Shown here: positions 60,976 through 64,000 of the stretch, in pieces | Numbering within the stretch: position 1 is the stretch's first letter | Layout of the letters: the number at the start of each line of letters is the position of its first letter | Source of the DNA: CAIOYC01 sp965277345 | GTDB lineage: Bacteria; Pseudomonadota; Alphaproteobacteria; Caulobacterales; Caulobacteraceae | Length of the DNA stretch: 64,000 nucleotides | Direction: 5' to 3' | Assembly (NCBI GenBank): GCA_965277345.1 | Contig: CBDICI010000004.1 | Location: 1,612,001-1,676,000 of the forward strand | The notes under the pieces: generated by a model | What the model saw: the letters and a program-made list of their open reading frames with translations, nothing else | Told to the model about the DNA's origin: nothing | Database searches by the model: none | Made by a program: the position numbers and the translations under genes

Positions 60976-62799
60976 CTAATCTGCGTCCATCTTCAGCGCC
61001 GCAATAAACGCTTCCTGGGGGATTTCCACCTTGCCGAACTGGCGCATGCGTTTCTTGCCTTCCTTCTGTTTTTCCAGAAGCTTCTTCTTGCGGGTGGCGT
61101 CGCCACCGTAGCATTTGGCGGTGACGTCCTTGCGCAAGGCTCTGACGGTTTCGCGGGCGATGATGCGGCCGCCGATGGCGGCCTGCACCGGGATCTGGAA
61201 CATGTGGGGGGGGATCAGCTCCTTCATCTTCTCCACGATGCCGCGGCCGCGCGCCTCGGCCCGGTCGCGGTGGACCAGCATGGAGAGGGCGTCCACCGGC
61301 TCGGCATTGACCATCACGTTCATCTTGACGAGGTCGCCCACGCGGTAGTCCTCGATGGCGTAGTCGAAGGAGGCGTAGCCCTTGGAGACGGATTTCAGCC
61401 GGTCGTAGAAGTCGAACACCACCTCGTTCAGCGGCAGGTCGTAGACCACCATGGCGCGATTGCCGACGTATGAGAGTTCGCGCTGCTGCCCCCGCCGGTC
61501 CTGGCAGAGCTTGATCACGCTGCCCAGGTATTCGTCTGGGGTGAAGATGGTGGCCTTGATCCAAGGCTCGCTGATGCTCTCGATCTTCATGGGATCGGGC
61601 ATGTCGGCGGGGTTGTGCAGCTCCAGCATCTCGCCGGTGTGGGCCAGCTTGATCTTGTAGACCACCGAAGGGGCGGTGGCGATGAGGTCGAGGTTGAACT
61701 CGCGGCTGAGCCGCTCCTGGATGATTTCCAGGTGCAGAAGGCCCAGAAACCCGCAGCGGAAACCGAAGCCCAGCGCCGCGCTGGTCTCCATCTCGTAGGT
61801 GAAGGAGGCGTCGTTGAGCCTGAGGCGCGAGACGGCGGCCCTAAGGTCCTCGAACTGGGCGGCGTCCACCGGGAAAAGGCCGCAGAAGACGACGGGCTGC
61901 ACTTCGCGGAAGCCCGGCAGGGCGCTTTGGGTAGGCTTTTTCTCGTCGGTGATGGTGTCGCCCACGGCGGCGTCCGACACGTCCTTGATCTGGGCGGTGA
62001 AGAAGCCGATTTCGCCGGGACCGAGGCTGTCCACGTCCGTGGCCTTGGGGCGGAACACGCCGAGCTTGTCGATGCCGTAGGCGGCGCCGGCGTTCATCAG
62101 CTTCACCCGCTGGCCCGCGCGCATTCGCCCGTCGATGATGCGCACCAGCACGATGACGCCGAGATAGGCGTCGTACCACGCGTCGACGAGCAGCGCCTTC
62201 AGCGGCGCCGTCTCATCGCCCTTCGGCGCGGGCAGACGGTGGACGATGGCTTCGAGCAGCTCATGGATGCCGAGCCCGGTCTTGGCGGAGGTGAGGATGG
62301 CGTCGGAGGCGTCCAGCCCGATCACGTCCTCGATCTGGGTGCGCACCCGCTCCACGTCGGCGGCGGGCAGGTCCACCTTGTTGAGCACGGGGACGATCTC
62401 GTGATTGTGCTCGATGGCCTGGTAGACATTGGCCAGGGTCTGGGCCTCCACCCCCTGACTGGCGTCGACCACGAGGAGGGAGCCCTCGCAGGCGGAGAGG
62501 GAGCGGGAGACCTCATAGGCGAAGTCCACGTGGCCGGGCGTGTCGATCAGGTTGAGGATATAGGTCAGCCCGTCGTCGGCGGGATAGGTCAGGCGCACGG
62601 TCTGGGCCTTGATGGTGATGCCGCGCTCGCGCTCGATGTCCATATTGTCCAGCACCTGCTCCTTCATTTCCCGCGCGGTGAGGGCGCCGGTGGTCTGGAT
62701 CAGCCGGTCGGACAGGGTGGACTTGCCGTGGTCGATATGGGCGATGACCGCGAAATTGCGGATGCGGTCCTGCGGCGTCCCTGGGGGTGTAGTGGTCAT
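60976..62799 (-). CDS. lepA: Elongation factor 4 (back-translocating GTPase)
   Basis: 607-residue LepA, with the G1 motif AHIDHGKSTLSDRL (about 20-33), G3 DTPGHVDF, G4 NKVDLP, EF-G-like domains III and V, and the unique LepA C-terminal domain ending FGKVEIPQEAFIAALKMD. Ordinary housekeeping translation factor. It is followed by a roughly 200-bp structured tail and a terminator, and is divergent from the DUF1134 gene. Confidence 0.98.
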   Translation of the reverse strand: MTTTPPGTPQDRIRNFAVIAHIDHGKSTLSDRLIQTTGALTAREMKEQVLDNMDIERERGITIKAQTVRLTYPADDGLTYILNLIDTPGHVDFAYEVSRSLSACEGSLLVVDASQGVEAQTLANVYQAIEHNHEIVPVLNKVDLPAADVERVRTQIEDVIGLDASDAILTSAKTGLGIHELLEAIVHRLPAPKGDETAPLKALLVDAWYDAYLGVIVLVRIIDGRMRAGQRVKLMNAGAAYGIDKLGVFRPKATDVDSLGPGEIGFFTAQIKDVSDAAVGDTITDEKKPTQSALPGFREVQPVVFCGLFPVDAAQFEDLRAAVSRLRLNDASFTYEMETSAALGFGFRCGFLGLLHLEIIQERLSREFNLDLIATAPSVVYKIKLAHTGEMLELHNPADMPDPMKIESISEPWIKATIFTPDEYLGSVIKLCQDRRGQQRELSYVGNRAMVVYDLPLNEVVFDFYDRLKSVSKGYASFDYAIEDYRVGDLVKMNVMVNAEPVDALSMLVHRDRAEARGRGIVEKMKELIPPHMFQIPVQAAIGGRIIARETVRALRKDVTAKCYGGDATRKKKLLEKQKEGKKRMRQFGKVEIPQEAFIAALKMDAD

Positions 62800-62834
62800 G
62801 GCGCGCGTCTAGCACATTATAGGGGATGCGCGAG

Positions 62835-62863
62835 GGGCGGGGAGGTGGGCCACCTCCCCGCCC
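62835..62863. terminator. Strong hairpin between the divergent lepA and DUF1134 genes
   Basis: 12-bp perfect stem GGGCGGGGAGGT (62835-62846) / ACCTCCCCGCCC (62852-62863) with a 5-nt loop, placed between two divergent starts. A terminator here is unexpected. It may be a 5'-UTR structure or a GC-rich intergenic repeat. Confidence 0.5.
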
Positions 62864-62926
62864 AATTCATCCGCCGTTAAGCATGGCGGGCCCAAGGCTT
62901 GGCGGGGGCTAGCTGGAGTTTATCGG

Positions 62927-63700
62927 ATGGACCGCCGCCGCCTGATCCTCACCGCCGCCGCGCTTGCGCCGGGCGCCCTTGGTCTCGCCGGCGCGCCCTC
63001 CGCCTTCGCCCAGACCCAGCTCCCCCCGGCGCGGCCCACCAACCAGGACGGCCCGCCGCCGCCGAGCGAGGAATATCCGCAGGACCGTGCGCCCCCGCCC
63101 CGGCCGCGGGGGGACGATCGCTCCCGGGACGACCCTCCCCGCGACGACCGCTACCGCGACGACGGCGGCCCGACGCCGCCGAACGCCCAGCCGAGCTATC
63201 CGGCGCAGAGCCGGGCGGAGACTTATTCGCGCGACGAGCTGGTCAACTCCGTCTCCGACTTTCTGGGTGTGACGGCGGAGGCGGCCGGCTCGGCCATCGA
63301 GCGCATCTTCCGCGACAACGGCCGCCCCACGGGCTACATCGCCGGGGAGGAAGGCGCGCTGGCCATCACCGCGGGCCTGCGCTACGGCAAGGGGCTGCTC
63401 TATATGAAGCGCCGGCCGCCGCAGACGGTGTTCTGGCAGGGCCCGTCCATCGGCTTCGACCTGCGCATCAACGCCAGCCGCGTCTTCACCCTCTGCTACA
63501 ACCTGCAATATCCCGACGCCGTCTACCGCCGCTTTCCCGGCGTGGAGGGCTCCGCCTATTTGGTCGGGGGACTGGGCGTGAACTACCAGCGGGCCGAGGA
63601 CATTGTGCTCTCGCCGATCCGCGCGGGCGTGGGGCTCGGGGCGGGGGTCAATGTCGGCTACCTGTCCTACAGCCGCCGCCGCAACTGGATTCCCCTTTAG
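62927..63700 (+). CDS. DUF1134 family periplasmic protein (EipA-like)
   Basis: 257 residues: signal peptide with an RRR start (DRRRLILTAAALAPGALGLA), a long low-complexity Pro/Asp/Arg linker (about 35-95), then the DUF1134 domain (YSRDELVNSVSDFLGVTAEA..., GYIAGEEGALAITAGLRYGKG, VFWQGPSIGFDLRINASRVF). The family includes EipA, an envelope-integrity protein in Brucella and Caulobacter relatives. The Pro-rich linker suggests the domain reaches through or towards the cell wall. Confidence 0.88.
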   Translation: MDRRRLILTAAALAPGALGLAGAPSAFAQTQLPPARPTNQDGPPPPSEEYPQDRAPPPRPRGDDRSRDDPPRDDRYRDDGGPTPPNAQPSYPAQSRAETYSRDELVNSVSDFLGVTAEAAGSAIERIFRDNGRPTGYIAGEEGALAITAGLRYGKGLLYMKRRPPQTVFWQGPSIGFDLRINASRVFTLCYNLQYPDAVYRRFPGVEGSAYLVGGLGVNYQRAEDIVLSPIRAGVGLGAGVNVGYLSYSRRRNWIPL

Positions 63701-63797
63701 CTCAGCGGGGGAATGCGCGGCGGTTGCCTGAGCGCGGCGGCGGCGCTATCCTCTTTGCCGTCGGGGATTGTCTGGAACCGTCCGGAAAGGCTTCCCC

Positions 63798-64000
63798 ATG
63801 CGTTTCTCCCTCATCCCTCTCGCCGCGGTCGCTACTCTGCTCGTCACCGGTGCAGCGCAGGCCGAGACCCAGCACTTCATGGCCACCTTGAAGGGCGCCG
63901 ACGAGGTTCCGGCCAATGACAGCGCCGGTACGGGCATGGTCATGGCCCGCCTGGACACCACCACCAAGGCGTTCACCTACACGGTCAATTATTCCGGCCT
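63798..64000 (+). CDS. CHRD-domain secreted protein (partial, runs off the window)
   Basis: First 67 codons only. Signal peptide MRFSLIPLAAVATLLVTGAA, then ETQHFMATLKGADEVPAND, the typical opening of a CHRD (chordin-like) domain found in secreted bacterial proteins of unknown role. CGGAAAGG lies upstream of the ATG. The 3' end is outside the window. Confidence 0.82.
   Translation, partial: MRFSLIPLAAVATLLVTGAAQAETQHFMATLKGADEVPANDSAGTGMVMARLDTTTKAFTYTVNYSG

Overview
The window is GC-rich alphaproteobacterial chromosome carrying an almost complete photosynthesis gene cluster (PGC), roughly 3.8-51.6 kb, between ordinary chromosomal genes. Type-II reaction-centre genes (pufLM, puhA), an LH1 antenna of the Rhodospirillum rubrum pattern, a full bacteriochlorophyll a pathway, acyclic carotenoid genes (crtC, crtD, crtF) and the O2-dependent cyclase acsF, with no bchE seen, point to an aerobic anoxygenic phototroph. 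The flanking GC-rich intergenic repeat families, the DUF1134 gene and the general gene style suggest Caulobacterales or a relative. That placement is inference, not proof.

Layout. 0-3 kb: cobA, a LysR regulator, chorismate mutase, an Hpt protein and tRNA-Lys(CTT). 3.2-6.2 kb: a PsiF-repeat protein, a 38-residue membrane microprotein, a HiPIP, a DUF2189 membrane protein and a TspO homologue. 6.2-15.9 kb (minus strand): the classic chain crtE-crtF-bchC-bchXYZ-pufBALM. 16-18.4 kb (plus): crtD-crtC. 18.3-25 kb (minus): crtI-crtB-small orf, then bchI-bchD-bchO. 25.1-28.4 kb (plus): DUF3422-hemE-hemC. 28.4-35.2 kb (minus): ppaA/aerR-ppsR-bchG-pucC-like-bchP-tspO-small orf. 35.5-51.6 kb (plus): bchF-bchN-bchB-bchH-bchL-bchM-lhaA-puhA-puhB-puhC-orf101-acsF-puhE-hemA. 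51.6-64 kb: palindromic repeats, a beta-propeller phosphoesterase, a DUF885 peptidase-like protein, a DEAD-box helicase, an HTH protein, a decayed SRAP pseudogene, a lower-GC patch with an orphan gene, lepA, a DUF1134 (EipA-like) gene and the start of a CHRD-domain gene.

How it fits together. HemA, HemC and HemE feed tetrapyrrole synthesis. BchHID, BchM, AcsF, BchNBL, BchF, BchXYZ, BchC, BchP and BchG convert protoporphyrin to bacteriochlorophyll a. CrtE, CrtB, CrtI, CrtC, CrtD and CrtF make acyclic carotenoids; crtA is absent, so a spirilloxanthin-type end product is likely. PucC-like, LhaA, PuhB, PuhC and PuhE help assemble the complexes. There is no pufQ, pufX, pufC or cytochrome c2 gene in the window, and the HiPIP next to puf is the obvious candidate donor to the reaction centre. 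Control is probably by PpsR and its antirepressor PpaA/AerR. TGT-N12-ACA-type palindromes lie upstream of bchX, between crtE and crtD, over the crtI start, upstream of bchG and upstream of bchF.
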